Notes under the pieces: model-generated | The model's database searches: none | The model's input: only the letters and a program-made list of their open reading frames with translations | Told to the model about the DNA's origin: nothing | Shown here: positions 9,194 to 19,400 of the stretch, piece by piece | Numbering within the stretch: the stretch's first letter is position 1 | Layout: every line of letters begins with the position of its first letter | Made by a program: the position numbers and the translations under genes | Assembly: GCA_017474385.1 (NCBI GenBank) | Contig: JAFVHU010000006.1 | Span: 1-64,000, forward strand | Length of the DNA stretch: 64,000 nucleotides | From: Afipia sp. | GTDB taxonomy: Bacteria; Pseudomonadota; Alphaproteobacteria; Rhizobiales; Xanthobacteraceae | Reading direction: 5' to 3'

Positions 9194-10390
9194 ATGATTT
9201 CCCCAAAAGACAACCGCCCCTCCAAGCCGCTTGATCCGCAGACCGAACTGGTCACGTCCGGACGCGACACCGTTGCGCAAAAGGGCTTCATCAACCCGCC
9301 GGTCGTACGCGGTTCGACGGTGCTTTATCCGACGGCCGAAGACCTCCACGCGCACCGTGGAGAGTTTCAGTACGGACGGCACGGCACGCCGACCACAAAG
9401 GCGCTCCAGCAGGCCCTGATGGCCCTCGAGGGGCCGAACTGTGCCGGCGTGGGACTCGCGCCATCCGGGGTGGCTGCGGTTTCCACGGCATTGCTGGCGA
9501 TTCTCAAGGCCGGCGATCACTTGCTCGTCATCGACAGCGTGTACCGCCCCACGCGAAACTTTTGCGATAGCCTGCTCAAGCGCTACGGCGTTGAGACCAC
9601 CTATTTCGATCCGCTGATCGGCGCGGGCGTCGAGAAGCTGTTCAGGCCGAACACCAAGGCCGTCCTCGTTGAAGCGCCGGGATCGCAGTCGTTCGAGATG
9701 CCGGATGTTCCGGCGATCGCCGCTGTCGCCCATGCCAAGGGCGCGCTCGTTGTCGACGACAACACCTGGGCGACGCCGCTGTATCATCGATCGCTCGATC
9801 AGGGCGTCGACATCAGCATTCAGGCCGGAACGAAATATATCGGTGGTCACTCGGACATCATGTTCGGGACGATCTCGGCCAACGAGAAAACCTGGCCGCT
9901 GATTGCCGAGGCGATTCGGCTGCTCGGCGTCTGCGCCGGACCTGACGACGTGTTTCTCGCGCTGCGCGGGCTCCGGACTCTGGCCGTTCGGCTCGCACAT
10001 CACCAGCAAGCGGGTCTCGAGATGGCGCGCTGGTTCGCCGCGCGTCCCGAAGTCCAGCGGGTGATTCACCCGGCGTTAGAGACCGATCCGGGACATGCGA
10101 TCTGGAAACGGGATTTCACCGGCGCCACGGGTCTGTTCAGCATCGTGCTGAAGCCGGCATCGAAGCAGGCGGTCGATGCGTTCCTCGACACCGTCACGCT
10201 GTTCGGTATGGGCTATTCCTGGGGCGGCTTCGAGAGTCTCGTGATTCCGTTCGACTGCTCGTCATACCGCACAGCGACGACATGGAATCCCGGCGGTCCG
10301 ACACTGCGTTTCCACATCGGTCTCGAGAATCTTGATGATTTGAAAGCCGATCTGGCGCGCGGCTTCGACGCGTTCAACGCAGCGGCTTAA
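9194..10390 (+). CDS. metC: Cystathionine beta-lyase
   Basis: PLP enzyme that cleaves cystathionine to homocysteine, pyruvate and ammonia in methionine synthesis. The protein is 398 residues from the ATG at 9194. Seen: the family opening TELVTSGRDTVAQKGFINPPVVRGSTVLYP, the PLP lysine in SIQAGTKYIGGHSD (about K214), DDNTWATPLYHRSLDQGVDI, and the C-terminal GYSWGGFESLVIP diagnostic of cystathionine beta-lyase rather than gamma-synthase. The reading frame is open upstream to 9083, but the extra residues are not family-like. It is divergent from aapJ. Confidence 0.92.
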   Translation: MISPKDNRPSKPLDPQTELVTSGRDTVAQKGFINPPVVRGSTVLYPTAEDLHAHRGEFQYGRHGTPTTKALQQALMALEGPNCAGVGLAPSGVAAVSTALLAILKAGDHLLVIDSVYRPTRNFCDSLLKRYGVETTYFDPLIGAGVEKLFRPNTKAVLVEAPGSQSFEMPDVPAIAAVAHAKGALVVDDNTWATPLYHRSLDQGVDISIQAGTKYIGGHSDIMFGTISANEKTWPLIAEAIRLLGVCAGPDDVFLALRGLRTLAVRLAHHQQAGLEMARWFAARPEVQRVIHPALETDPGHAIWKRDFTGATGLFSIVLKPASKQAVDAFLDTVTLFGMGYSWGGFESLVIPFDCSSYRTATTWNPGGPTLRFHIGLENLDDLKADLARGFDAFNAAA

Positions 10391-10394
10391 CGGC

Positions 10395-10733
10395 TTAGGT
10401 CTTTTCAACCTTCGAGCCTGAACCGCGGCTTTTCACGATCAGCATGATGTTGCGGATGTAGATGATCGTCGCCAGCCCCTGCCCGAGGATGATCACCGGC
10501 TCGCGCTTGGCGACGCCGTAGACCAGCGTCATCAGCCCGCCGCCCATCGAGAAGAACCAGAACGCCATCGGCACAACGCTCTGGCCCGCACGCTCGCTCG
10601 AAATCCACTGCACCAGAAAACGCGCAGTGAACAGCAACTGCGCGATCAGGCCGAACGCGAGCCAGAAGTCGAACTTCGCCACGAACACATCGTAAAGATA
10701 ATTGCCAAGATCCTGACCGAACTGAATCAGCAT
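10395..10733 (-). CDS. Small membrane protein with lipid-A-disaccharide synthase N-terminal (LAB_N) domain
   Basis: Membrane protein of 112 residues with three hydrophobic segments. Seen: FDFWLAFGLIAQLLFTARFLVQWISSERAGQSVVPMAFWFFS and GGGLMTLVYGVAKREPVIILGQGLATIIYIRNIMLI, matching the LAB_N family (PF07578), a stand-alone homologue of the LpxB N-terminus related to small multidrug-type folds. Start at 10733 overlaps the stop of the glycosyltransferase upstream by one base (TGATG). In other bacteria such genes sit beside ArnC/ArnT-like genes; a role in lipid-linked sugar handling or flipping is an inference from context. Confidence 0.85.
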   Translation of the reverse strand: MLIQFGQDLGNYLYDVFVAKFDFWLAFGLIAQLLFTARFLVQWISSERAGQSVVPMAFWFFSMGGGLMTLVYGVAKREPVIILGQGLATIIYIRNIMLIVKSRGSGSKVEKT

Positions 10734-11488
10734 CAGGTCACCTCCGTTGCGACCGGCGTCGACTTCTTGCGGCGGATCAGCCACCACACGCCCGCAAGAT
10801 CCATGATCCCGATCCATAACCGGTCGAAGAATCCGTAGTTCGACACACCGGAATGCCGAGGACGGTCGATCACATCGACATAGACAATGTCGTACCCCTC
10901 CCGCCGCACCAGCGCCGGAAGAAAGCGATGCAGACCATCGAAATATGGCAAAGCAAGGAACACGTCACGGCGCAGCGCCTTCAATCCGCAGCCGGTGTCA
11001 CGCGTGCCGTCATGCAGAATCGCGTTGCGCACGCCGTTGGCCGCGCGCGACTGAAACCGCTTGAAACCGGTGTCTTTGCGCCCGACGCGCTGACCGGCAG
11101 CGAGGCCGACCTTGTCGCCGCCCTTCTCGATCGCCTCGATCAAGGCCGGAAGAAACGCTGGATTGTTCTGCCCGTCGCCGTCGAGCGTCGCGACGATCTT
11201 TCCGCGCGCCGCGCGAACGCCGGTCCGCACCGCGGCCGATTGGCCGCTTGAGGCGGCGTGCCGGATCTGGCGCACGTTGTTTCGCGCCTTCATTTCCGCG
11301 GCAAGCCGTTCGCCGGTTGCGTCGGTCGATCCGTCGTTGACGTAGATGATCTCATAAGCCCAGCGGCCATCGAGCGCCGCCGCGATCTCGGCGATCAGCG
11401 GCGCGACATTGTCCTGCTCGTTGCGGACTGGAACCACAATCGATACGTCGGGGGCCGGCAGGCCGGAGTTCGCTGGTTGATCGCTCAT
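10733..11488 (-). CDS. Glycosyltransferase family 2 (polyprenyl-phosphate sugar synthase type)
   Basis: Predicted to move a sugar from a nucleotide donor to a polyprenyl phosphate (DPM1/ArnC-like). The protein is 251 residues from the ATG at 11488. Seen: the GT-A start VSIVVPVRNEQDNV, the donor-binding VNDGSTD (residues 50-56), the DxD-type TLDGDGQNNP (D103/D105), and the acceptor-side CGLKALRRDVFLALPYFDGLHRFLPALV with HSGVSNYG, typical of dolichyl-phosphate mannose synthase-like enzymes. A C-terminal hydrophobic stretch around LWIGIMDLAGVWWLI may anchor it. It is third in a four-gene minus-strand set with GT39 and PAP2 upstream. The sugar is unknown; mannose or galacturonate are candidates from rhizobial precedents. 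Confidence 0.88.
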   Translation of the reverse strand: MSDQPANSGLPAPDVSIVVPVRNEQDNVAPLIAEIAAALDGRWAYEIIYVNDGSTDATGERLAAEMKARNNVRQIRHAASSGQSAAVRTGVRAARGKIVATLDGDGQNNPAFLPALIEAIEKGGDKVGLAAGQRVGRKDTGFKRFQSRAANGVRNAILHDGTRDTGCGLKALRRDVFLALPYFDGLHRFLPALVRREGYDIVYVDVIDRPRHSGVSNYGFFDRLWIGIMDLAGVWWLIRRKKSTPVATEVT

Positions 11489-11550
11489 GTGCCGATTGGG
11501 GTCCGAATGCCCGCAAATGCGTGTAAATACACGCACCGGGCGACCGCTTA

Positions 11551-12387
11551 TTATGGTGCCAAGGCTCCGCGGGCAACCCTTTTCAGGGCGGGCCAAGACG
11601 GTCCTGTGAGGGTTTCAATGGCCCCGCCGCTCACGATTTTGAAGCCCAGGCGGCGAGCTGCGAACCAGTACTGGACGATCATTGCGCCGATGATGCCGGT
11701 CAGCGCCCCCGCGACCACGTCGCTCGGGTGATGGGCCAGCAGCACCACCCTGCTGATGCAGATCAGTACCGCGAAGACGAACATGAACAGCGTCATCTGC
11801 CGCCACACCGCGGAAACCGCGAAGGCCAGCGCGAACGCCGTGGTTGCATGGCCGGACGGCAGGCTCTCGAACGCCGGGTTGCCGGCGAAATGCTGATAGT
11901 AGAACGCATTGGCATCGCCACCGACAAATGGCCGGCTCCTGCCGATGATGTATTTCAGAAGCTCTCCGCACAGAACCGCGAACAGCACCGCGAAAAACAG
12001 ATACTGAATGCGCACGCCGAACGCGATCAGGATTGACCGCGAGACGTCGCTCAACAGCGGCAGGACCAGCAGAATTGCGATGAGCAGTCCCGCCAGCGTC
12101 CACAGAACGTAGGTCGATTTTCCGAAATCGGTGAAAATCCGGAGCCACCACAGGCTGGCGGTGCCTCGTGCCGGCATCTGCTTGATGGTCGCGACATCGA
12201 CGGCGAACATCAGAATGCCGATGGCGAGCGCCGTCAGCGCGGCAACGCCAATCCATCGCTGTGCGAGGGCCCGGCGCGCCTCGGCTCGGCGCGAGTGCGA
12301 CGGCGCACGCACCAGTCGCGTCACCGACTGCCATGCAACCTGACCAACCTGCGTCACGTAATTGGCCGACCCGGTACCGATCGCCAT
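11551..12387 (-). CDS. PAP2-family membrane phosphatase (lipid A or polyprenyl phosphatase)
   Basis: Membrane phosphatase of 278 residues with about six hydrophobic segments. The three acid-phosphatase motifs are intact: KYIIGRSRPF, PSGHATT and SRVVLLAHHPSDVVAG. The ATG at 12387 is one base after the stop of the GT39 gene (TAAG then ATG), and GT2 follows, so the three are almost certainly one operon. By analogy with LpxE/LpxF-type enzymes beside sugar transferases in Rhizobiales, it could remove a phosphate from lipid A before sugar addition, or recycle the polyprenyl carrier. Sequence alone does not separate these. Confidence 0.88.
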   Translation of the reverse strand: MAIGTGSANYVTQVGQVAWQSVTRLVRAPSHSRRAEARRALAQRWIGVAALTALAIGILMFAVDVATIKQMPARGTASLWWLRIFTDFGKSTYVLWTLAGLLIAILLVLPLLSDVSRSILIAFGVRIQYLFFAVLFAVLCGELLKYIIGRSRPFVGGDANAFYYQHFAGNPAFESLPSGHATTAFALAFAVSAVWRQMTLFMFVFAVLICISRVVLLAHHPSDVVAGALTGIIGAMIVQYWFAARRLGFKIVSGGAIETLTGPSWPALKRVARGALAP

Positions 12388-12388
12388 C

Positions 12389-14137
12389 TTACTCCGTACC
12401 TTCGGAGCGGAAGATGGCCACCGAAATTGCGCGGCCCTGCGAGAAATTATAGCCGTCGATGCGCGTGCCGGCGTTGTAACGCAGCCCGATCGCTTCGGCG
12501 CGCTGCGCGAAGGCGCGTTCCTCGCGCCATTCGACAAGCGCAAAGCGGCAGCTCCCCTGCAACAGGAAGTCCGCGGCGCCAGATCCATTGGTCAACAGCG
12601 TCGATGTGCCAACCATGAAGACGAGACTCGGCTCCTGGAAACCCGCGGCCGCAGCGGCCGGTCCGACGCATTCGACGCTGCGCAGCGCGCGCGCGATCTG
12701 GACGCTCGGAAACAGCGGCGCGAGCGACGGCACGACAACGCCGTAAATGCACACCGCCATGAACCACGATGCACCGACCGCGTTCAGCAGAGAGCGCTCG
12801 GCATGAGTGTCGTCATACATCCACCAGGCGAAGAGCCCGAAAATCAGTGCACCGGCCGCGAACGGCCATGCCAGAAACTCCGGCTGCCTGAGCAGCGCAA
12901 TCGCGCCGATGATGGATGCGACGGTAATGATCAGCGGCAACACGAACCACCACGCCGATCCGCGCACGATCCATGCCGAGCGCGACAGCACTTTGCGCTC
13001 CAGCGCGCCGACGATCAGAATGGCGATGGCCGGATAGAGCGGCAGCACATAGTGCGGCAGCTTGGTGATGACGAGTTCGAAGATGATCCACGCCGGCAAC
13101 AGCCATGCCAGCAGAAACTGCGCACCGGGTTCGCGGCGCGCCCGCCAGATCGCCGGCGTTGCCATGCCGGCCATCGCCGCGCCAGGCCAGAACGTCACCC
13201 AGAACAGGATGAAATAAAGTCCCGGAGGCGCGCCGTGCGACTCCTGCGGACTGGCAACCTTGCTCAGCATGTCGGCGCCGAGCGAGTTGGCGAAGAAGGT
13301 ATCGCCGGCCTTCAGGAAGATCGCGATGAACCAAGGCAGCACCAGCACCAGCGTCCACATCAAACCCCAGACCGGACGCAGACGCCACAGCCACGCCGAC
13401 GAACGATCGAGGACCGCCAGGGTCACGACGGTCGTCGCAACGAACATCAGGATCAGCGGGCCTTTCAGCAGAATGCCGCCTGCAATGGCCGTCCAGAACA
13501 CGAACGCGAGCGTCCATGGCGGATGAGGGTTGTCGTCGCCCCGCTGCCACGAGAGATACGCGCGCGCCATCGCGCCCATCACTGCCGTCGTGGTCAGCAG
13601 CAGCATCGCGTCGGTCTTGGCCAGACGCGCCTCGACCCCCAGCAGGATCGAACTGCACATGATCAGGCCGGCGATCAGCGCACCGCGCCGGGTCACGAAG
13701 GCAAGCGCCGTCCAGTATGTCAGCAACACGGCGCCGATGGCGCCGATCAGCGAGGGAATACGATAAAGCCAGATGCGTACCTGCGCACGCGGCAGACCGA
13801 GCTTGGATGCGGTCTCCACGACGGCGGCTTGCAGCCAGTAGATGCCGACCGGCTTCTTGTAGCGCACCTCGTCCTGGAAACGGATGTCGACGAAATCGCC
13901 GCTCTCGACCATCTGCTTCGTCGCCTGCGCGAAGCGGGCTTCGTCACGGTCGACCGGGGGAATGTTGAAGAAACCGGGCAGGAAAAACAGCAGTCCAACC
14001 AGCACAAGCAAGCTGACGGCGCGGGCATGGCTCCCGACCGCAAAGTCGACAACGCGCGCGAGTCCACTGCCGGGATTTTTCTGTTCCACGGGCTCGCGCG
14101 GTGCGCCAAATCTGGGTCTTGGGTAGCTCTCAGCCAT
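12389..14137 (-). CDS. GT39-type membrane glycosyltransferase (ArnT/Rgt-like)
   Basis: Integral membrane sugar transferase, 582 residues, with roughly a dozen hydrophobic helices. Seen: the signature first periplasmic loop NIPPVDRDEARFAQATKQM with the catalytic Asp-Glu-containing motif, then FQDEVRYKKPVGIYWLQ, shared by ArnT and the rhizobial Rgt transferases that use polyprenyl-phosphate sugars. The C-terminal soluble part is short compared with E. coli ArnT. It opens an operon with PAP2, GT2 and LAB_N genes. Acceptor is probably lipid A or core lipopolysaccharide; protein O-mannosylation is the alternative. Confidence 0.88.
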   Translation of the reverse strand: MAESYPRPRFGAPREPVEQKNPGSGLARVVDFAVGSHARAVSLLVLVGLLFFLPGFFNIPPVDRDEARFAQATKQMVESGDFVDIRFQDEVRYKKPVGIYWLQAAVVETASKLGLPRAQVRIWLYRIPSLIGAIGAVLLTYWTALAFVTRRGALIAGLIMCSSILLGVEARLAKTDAMLLLTTTAVMGAMARAYLSWQRGDDNPHPPWTLAFVFWTAIAGGILLKGPLILMFVATTVVTLAVLDRSSAWLWRLRPVWGLMWTLVLVLPWFIAIFLKAGDTFFANSLGADMLSKVASPQESHGAPPGLYFILFWVTFWPGAAMAGMATPAIWRARREPGAQFLLAWLLPAWIIFELVITKLPHYVLPLYPAIAILIVGALERKVLSRSAWIVRGSAWWFVLPLIITVASIIGAIALLRQPEFLAWPFAAGALIFGLFAWWMYDDTHAERSLLNAVGASWFMAVCIYGVVVPSLAPLFPSVQIARALRSVECVGPAAAAAGFQEPSLVFMVGTSTLLTNGSGAADFLLQGSCRFALVEWREERAFAQRAEAIGLRYNAGTRIDGYNFSQGRAISVAIFRSEGTE

Positions 14138-14187
14138 CGGTTCCGCATACGCTGAAACCGATAGCCGGACAACAGGTTGAGCCCGCC

Positions 14188-16419
14188 CTACTGAATTCTC
14201 ACGACGACTGTGTCCGCCGCGCCAGTCGCGTCCATAACCGTCAGCCGGACGAAGCCCGGCCCCGGCGGATCGACCAGTTTTTGCCTTCTGCTGTCGATAT
14301 TTCCGACCGCGACGCCGTTAACCATCATGGTCATGGGCAGCACCCCGCCCGCGACCTTGACCGGCATCGCCGACTGACCCGCCTCGCCGCCGCCATAGGC
14401 GTCGATCCGCGAGCCATTCAGCGGGAACTGGATGCGCAGCGCCTGTTCGCTGCCGGTCCGGACGAAGTCGCCTGACGGACGAAAACGCCGCAGCGGCAGC
14501 GGCAGCTTGGCATTGCTCGCCATCAAGGTCCCTTTCGGGGCCTTCGGCAGCGCCATCGGCAGCTTGCCGGTGCGGGCAAAGGCATCGAACAGGATCGGAG
14601 CCGCCGCGGTCCGCCCCATCAGGCCCGGAACCGGCGCACCATCGGGCCGGCCGACCCAGACCCCGATGGTCATCCGGCCATCGAAGCCGACCGACCAGGC
14701 GTCGCGGTAGCCGTAGCTGGTGCCCGTTTTAAACGCGAGCCGGTTATGCGGTGCGTTGTCCGGCGGCGGCGTGCCCATCAGCACATTGCCGACCAACCAT
14801 GCAGCGGATGGATCCAGCAGCCGCCGCGTCTCGGGCTCGGCTGCGTCGTCAGGCCGCACGATCTCCCGCAGCGCTGTCGTCTCGCCGAGCCGGGGGAATC
14901 CCGAATAGAGACGGACGAGGTCATTCAGCGTGACGCCGACGCCGCCAAGACCCATGGCGAGACCGGGCGTTTCGTCCCTGGGCAGGATCAGATTTGCACC
15001 CGCCTGTTTGATCCGCGCCGTCAACCGGTTCGAACCGATCCGGTCGAGCAGCGCGATGGCCGGAACGTTCAGCGACATCTGCAAGGCCTTCCGCACAGTG
15101 ACGGTGCCTTGGAACGTCATGTCGAAGTTTTCCGGCGCGTAAGAGCCGTAGCGGATCGGCCGGTCCTCGATCAGGCTTTCGGGATGTACGAAGCCATCCT
15201 CGAACGCGAGGCCATAGATGAACGGCTTCAGGGTCGATCCCGGCGAGCGCACGGCGCGGGTCATGTCCACCTGCCCTGCGCGCCGCGTGTCGAAGTAATC
15301 GGACGAGCCGACATGGGCCAGCACATCGCCGCTCTCGTTGTCGACCGCGAGAATGCCGACCGACACGTCAGGTCCGAGCGCGATGGCGCGATCCTTCGCC
15401 AACGTCTCCAGCGCCTTCTGGATTCCGGAATCCAGCGTGAGCTGAATCAGCGGCGTATCCTTCATGACCGCAAGCGACTGATCCGTCGAATGCGGCGCGA
15501 GCAATGGCATCGGCTTGCGCAGCCGCGGAACAACTTCAAGCTTCGCATGAGTTGCATCCTCGGCAGAGACGCGACCGTCTTCCACCATGCGCAACAGCAC
15601 GCGGTCGCGCGCGGCGTGCGCCACCTCGGGGTGACGATCGAGCCTGCGGGTTTCCGGGGACTGCGGCAGCGCCACCAGCAGCGCGGATTCCGCAAGCGAC
15701 AGCCGCTTCGGCTCCTTGCCGAAATAAGCGAACGATGCAGCGCGCGCGCCTTCGAGGTTGCCGCCGAACGGTGCGAGCGTGAGATAGAGATCGAGTATCT
15801 CGTCCTTGCTGAGCTTTCGCTCGAGCCGAACAGCGCGCACCATCTGGCGCAGCTTGGCCGTCACCGAACGTTCCTGCCGCGGCTCCATCAACCGCGCCAC
15901 CTGCATGGTGATGGTCGAACCGCCGGACACGATGTGACCACGCGTGACGAGTTGGAGCGCAGCGCGTCCTATCGCCAGCGGATCGATACCGATGTGCGAC
16001 CGGAAACGCTTGTCCTCGTAATTCAGCAACAGATTGAGATAGCCCGGATCGACGTCCTTGGCATGTGCCGGCAATCGCCAGCGTCCGTCAGCCATTGCGA
16101 ACGCGCGCAGCAGTTTTCCGTTACGGTCGACGATCGTCGTCGAGATCTTACGCGCGTCGGCGAAAGGCAACGGCGGCAATGACGCAACCCACGCCGCGCC
16201 CGCGATCACGCATGATGCGATTGTTGCTACTGTTGCAACCGCACCCCCTCGGAACATACGGCGTTTGCCTTTCTCTCCGTCATGGCCGGGCTTGTCCCGG
16301 CCATCCATGCCTTGTTTCTCCTCACAAAAGGAAGACGTGGATCCCCGGGACAAGCCCGGGGATGACGGCGGAGAGGCCGCGCGTGACGATGAGGGCGTGC
16401 TGGACGCTTCCTCGCTCAT
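14188..16419 (-). CDS. pbpC: Penicillin-binding protein 1C (bifunctional glycosyltransferase/transpeptidase)
   Basis: Peptidoglycan synthase of 743 residues. After an atypical N-terminus comes one membrane helix (TVATIASCVIAGAAWVASL), the GT51 domain with NYEDKRFRSHIGIDP and GGSTITMQVARL, then the transpeptidase with the SxxK serine in SPGSTLKPF and KTGTSYGYRDAWSVGF, and a C-terminal PBP1C-specific domain after residue 640. The ATG at 16419 overlaps the stop of the macroglobulin gene (ATGA), which supports this start. However residues of about 18-49 are encoded by a palindromic repeat (16279-16366), and an alternative ATG at 16257 lies just after it. The macroglobulin-pbpC pairing is the same as yfhM-pbpC in enterobacteria. 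Confidence 0.92.
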   Translation of the reverse strand: MSEEASSTPSSSRAASPPSSPGLSRGSTSSFCEEKQGMDGRDKPGHDGEKGKRRMFRGGAVATVATIASCVIAGAAWVASLPPLPFADARKISTTIVDRNGKLLRAFAMADGRWRLPAHAKDVDPGYLNLLLNYEDKRFRSHIGIDPLAIGRAALQLVTRGHIVSGGSTITMQVARLMEPRQERSVTAKLRQMVRAVRLERKLSKDEILDLYLTLAPFGGNLEGARAASFAYFGKEPKRLSLAESALLVALPQSPETRRLDRHPEVAHAARDRVLLRMVEDGRVSAEDATHAKLEVVPRLRKPMPLLAPHSTDQSLAVMKDTPLIQLTLDSGIQKALETLAKDRAIALGPDVSVGILAVDNESGDVLAHVGSSDYFDTRRAGQVDMTRAVRSPGSTLKPFIYGLAFEDGFVHPESLIEDRPIRYGSYAPENFDMTFQGTVTVRKALQMSLNVPAIALLDRIGSNRLTARIKQAGANLILPRDETPGLAMGLGGVGVTLNDLVRLYSGFPRLGETTALREIVRPDDAAEPETRRLLDPSAAWLVGNVLMGTPPPDNAPHNRLAFKTGTSYGYRDAWSVGFDGRMTIGVWVGRPDGAPVPGLMGRTAAAPILFDAFARTGKLPMALPKAPKGTLMASNAKLPLPLRRFRPSGDFVRTGSEQALRIQFPLNGSRIDAYGGGEAGQSAMPVKVAGGVLPMTMMVNGVAVGNIDSRRQKLVDPPGPGFVRLTVMDATGAADTVVVRIQ
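16279..16366. repeat. Palindromic repeat (GTCATGGCCGGGC family) inside the 5' end of pbpC
   Basis: About 88 bases with arms GTCATGGCCGGGCTTGTCCC and GGGACAAGCCCGGGGATGAC around a short variable centre. On the minus strand it is translated without a stop as the familiar peptide RDKPGHDGE and its partner SPGLSRGST. This repeat type is common between genes in Nitrobacteraceae; here it lies within an open reading frame. Confidence 0.8.
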
Positions 16420-19400
16420 TTCGCCGAACGCACCTCGACTGTTCCGGTGCCGGTGCGGCCGTAGCGCGAGGGATTGTACATGTCCTCGACATAGGCCTGC
16501 GGCAGAACGTATTTGCCGGGAGACACCGCGCGCACGATGTAGGCGACCGTGAACACGGCTTCGTCCTTCGCTTCACGTTCGATGGCCGCGCTGAAGCGGT
16601 CGTCACGGAACTCGGTGTTCTCCGGCTCCTCGCCGTCCTCGATCCAGTCGAGCGTTCCGCTATCGCCGGACGACACCAGTTTCGGATTGTCGATCTCGAG
16701 ACCCGCCGGGAGATAGTCGACCACCATGATGCGGCCGAACTCCGGCTTGGCTTCGGTGACCTTCAGCACGACGGCGAAGCGGTCGTTCTGCTTCGCCTTC
16801 GAGACATCGGCGGGCTTGCCGTCGAGCGTGAAGAAGTTACGCTCGATTTTGAAGCCGTTCGACGCCGCGGGCTCCGGCGTGATCGGTGCGCCGGTGACCG
16901 AGACCACCGCCTGCACCGGCGCATCACCGGTGTTGGTGATGGTGACCGGCTTCGCGGCGACGTCCGCGCTGCGATAGCTGCGGTAGACCGCGTTCTTCGC
17001 GGTCTCACCGTTGACGGTCACCGCGAGGCTGGTGGCCTCCTTCGCCAGCGCCCGCGAGGCCAGCACCAGCCACGCATTCTCCTGCGTCGAGGTGTAAGGC
17101 GTCAGACCGCGCGCAGCCTCCACGCGCTCGACCGCAAGGCTCAGTGTCGCCTTCGGCGCGCTGCCCTCGCTGGCGAGCGATACCATCGCCGCCGCATCGC
17201 GCAGCGACGAGCCGTAGTCGCTGCGGCCGAACTCAAGAACGGGCTTCGGATTGAGGCTGTTGACCGCTGCCGCATACACATGCTCGGCGCGGGCGCGGTC
17301 ACCGACCAGCGCCAGCGCCGCGGCAAGCTGTGCCTTGGCGATAGGCGTGGCGATGTTGTTTAGCTTGGTGTCGGCGAGATAACGCAGGTCACCAATCGGT
17401 GCCGTGCCGTTCTTCGCCAGCACATAGAGACCGTAGGCGAGATCACGTCCGCCGTCCTTCTCCGGCTCCTCGGCATTGACGACCGAGTTGCGGATGCGAT
17501 CCAGCGCCGTCCGGAACAGGATGTCCGGCACGACGAAGCCCTTTTCGCGCGCGCGCGTCAGGAAGTCCGTCACATAGGCATCGAGCCAGGCATCATCGCC
17601 ACCGGCCGACCACAGGCCGAACGAGCCATTCGAGCCCTGCCGCGCAAGCAGACGATCGATGGCATCCTTGATGCGCTGATCGACGCCAATGTCGAGCGCC
17701 AGATGGTTCTCCGCCGCGAGATCGTTGACATACAGCAGCGGCATGGCGCGGCTGGTGATCTGTTCGGAACATCCGAACGGATACCGGTCCAGCGCTTTGA
17801 GGATCGTCGCCGCATCGAGCGCGGTGGAGAGGCCGACCGACAGTTGCACGCCGCCGGTCCCCTGCACGAGATCTGAGAACATGTCTGACGTGAGGGTGAG
17901 ACTTTCACCTTTCGCCAGCGTCCGTACCGAGCGTCGTGCAAGGATCTGCGTCGCCGGTTTGACGTTGAGGTCGTAGTGGCGCGCGAGCGTCAGACCGTTC
18001 GGTCCCTTGATGTCGACGTCGAGAGCTGCCTGCCCCGTGGCGCCCATGGCATCGATGGCAAGCGCGACAGTGCTGCGCTGCTTCGCAGCCAGCCGCATGG
18101 TGGTCGCCGGATTGCCGGTGAGTTTCACCGACCCCGATGTCTTGACGCTGATGACGTAATCGCCAGCCGCGCCTTCAACGTTGTCGAGATCGAGGTTCAT
18201 GGTGCCGCGATCGCCGCTCAGCAGGAAACGCGGCAGCGTTGCGGTGAGCACCACGGGATCGCGCACGGTGACGTCGGTGTTGGCGCGGCCGACCTTGGTG
18301 GCAGTCCAGGCCACGGCCATGATGCGCGCAGTACCGGCGAACTCCGGAATGTCGAAGGAGATTTCCGCGGTGCCGTTCGCACCGACCGTGACGATGCCCG
18401 AATAGAGCGCGAGCGGCTTCTGGGTCGGAGGGCTGCCCTGCAACTCGGCAGCGGCGCCGTCGCCGCCGGTGCGAATTTGCCCGCGCGTGCCCTGCATGCC
18501 GTCGATCAGTTGCCCATAGAGGTCGCGGATTTCGGACGTCATGCGGCGCTGGCCGAGATAGTAATCATCCGGCGCGGGCGGCTTGTAGTTGGTCAGGTTG
18601 AGAATGCCGACGTCGACCGCAGCGACCACAATCTTGGCGTCCTCGCCTCGGCTGAGACCCTCGATCTTCACCGGCAGCTTGAGCGCCGTTCCCGGACGCA
18701 CGAGCGCCGGCGGCGTCAGGCTGACCTTGAGCGTGCGGTCTGCCTTGTCGATCCCGAACCATTTCAGGCCGATGGCGCGGCCCGGCATCCGCTGCGCGGC
18801 GGCATCGAGCGGACGGCGCAGCGTCGCCACCACATAAGCTCCGGTGCCCCAATCCTTGCCGACGGCAATGTTGATCTTGTTCTGACCTTCCTTGATGTCG
18901 GTGGACTGTGTGGTTAGCAGGCGATCGCCGAGCATGTTGATGGTGAGCTTGCCTGCGGTCCGCGCGTTGACGGACACGACCATGGTGTCGCCGGACTTGT
19001 ATTCCGGCTTGTCGATGGAGGTTTCCAGCAGGTCGGGCGTATCGGCGCTGCCGTCGGAATACCAGCCGACATCGAACTGCACCGAGGTGATCGGTCCATC
19101 GTTGTCGCCGGTTTTCACATCAAGGCGATAACGCCCTGGCTGGGGAGCAACCTGAATACGCGCTGGCTTGTCGGCTGTCAGAGCAATGGCCCCATCGGCC
19201 ACGCGCTTGGTGGATTTCACCGGCTCGTAGTCCCACGACGAGCCCTGCCGATACCACTGATAACGGGACTCGAGCTTGAGCAGTTCGTAACGCAGATCGC
19301 TACGCGCGAGCGACTTGCCGTCAGGCGCAGCGAACACAACGTCGAAGTTGGCGGGATCGCCTTCGGCGACATTCTTGTCGGCGAACAGCGGCTTCACACC

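Noticed and set aside
12362-14155. Very long open frame on the plus strand opposite the GT39 gene
   Set aside because: Amino-acid content is Arg/Gln/His-rich without family motifs; it mirrors the codon bias of the clear membrane-protein gene on the other strand.
14746-16182. 478-codon plus-strand frame opposite pbpC
   Set aside because: Antisense of the GT51 and transpeptidase domains.
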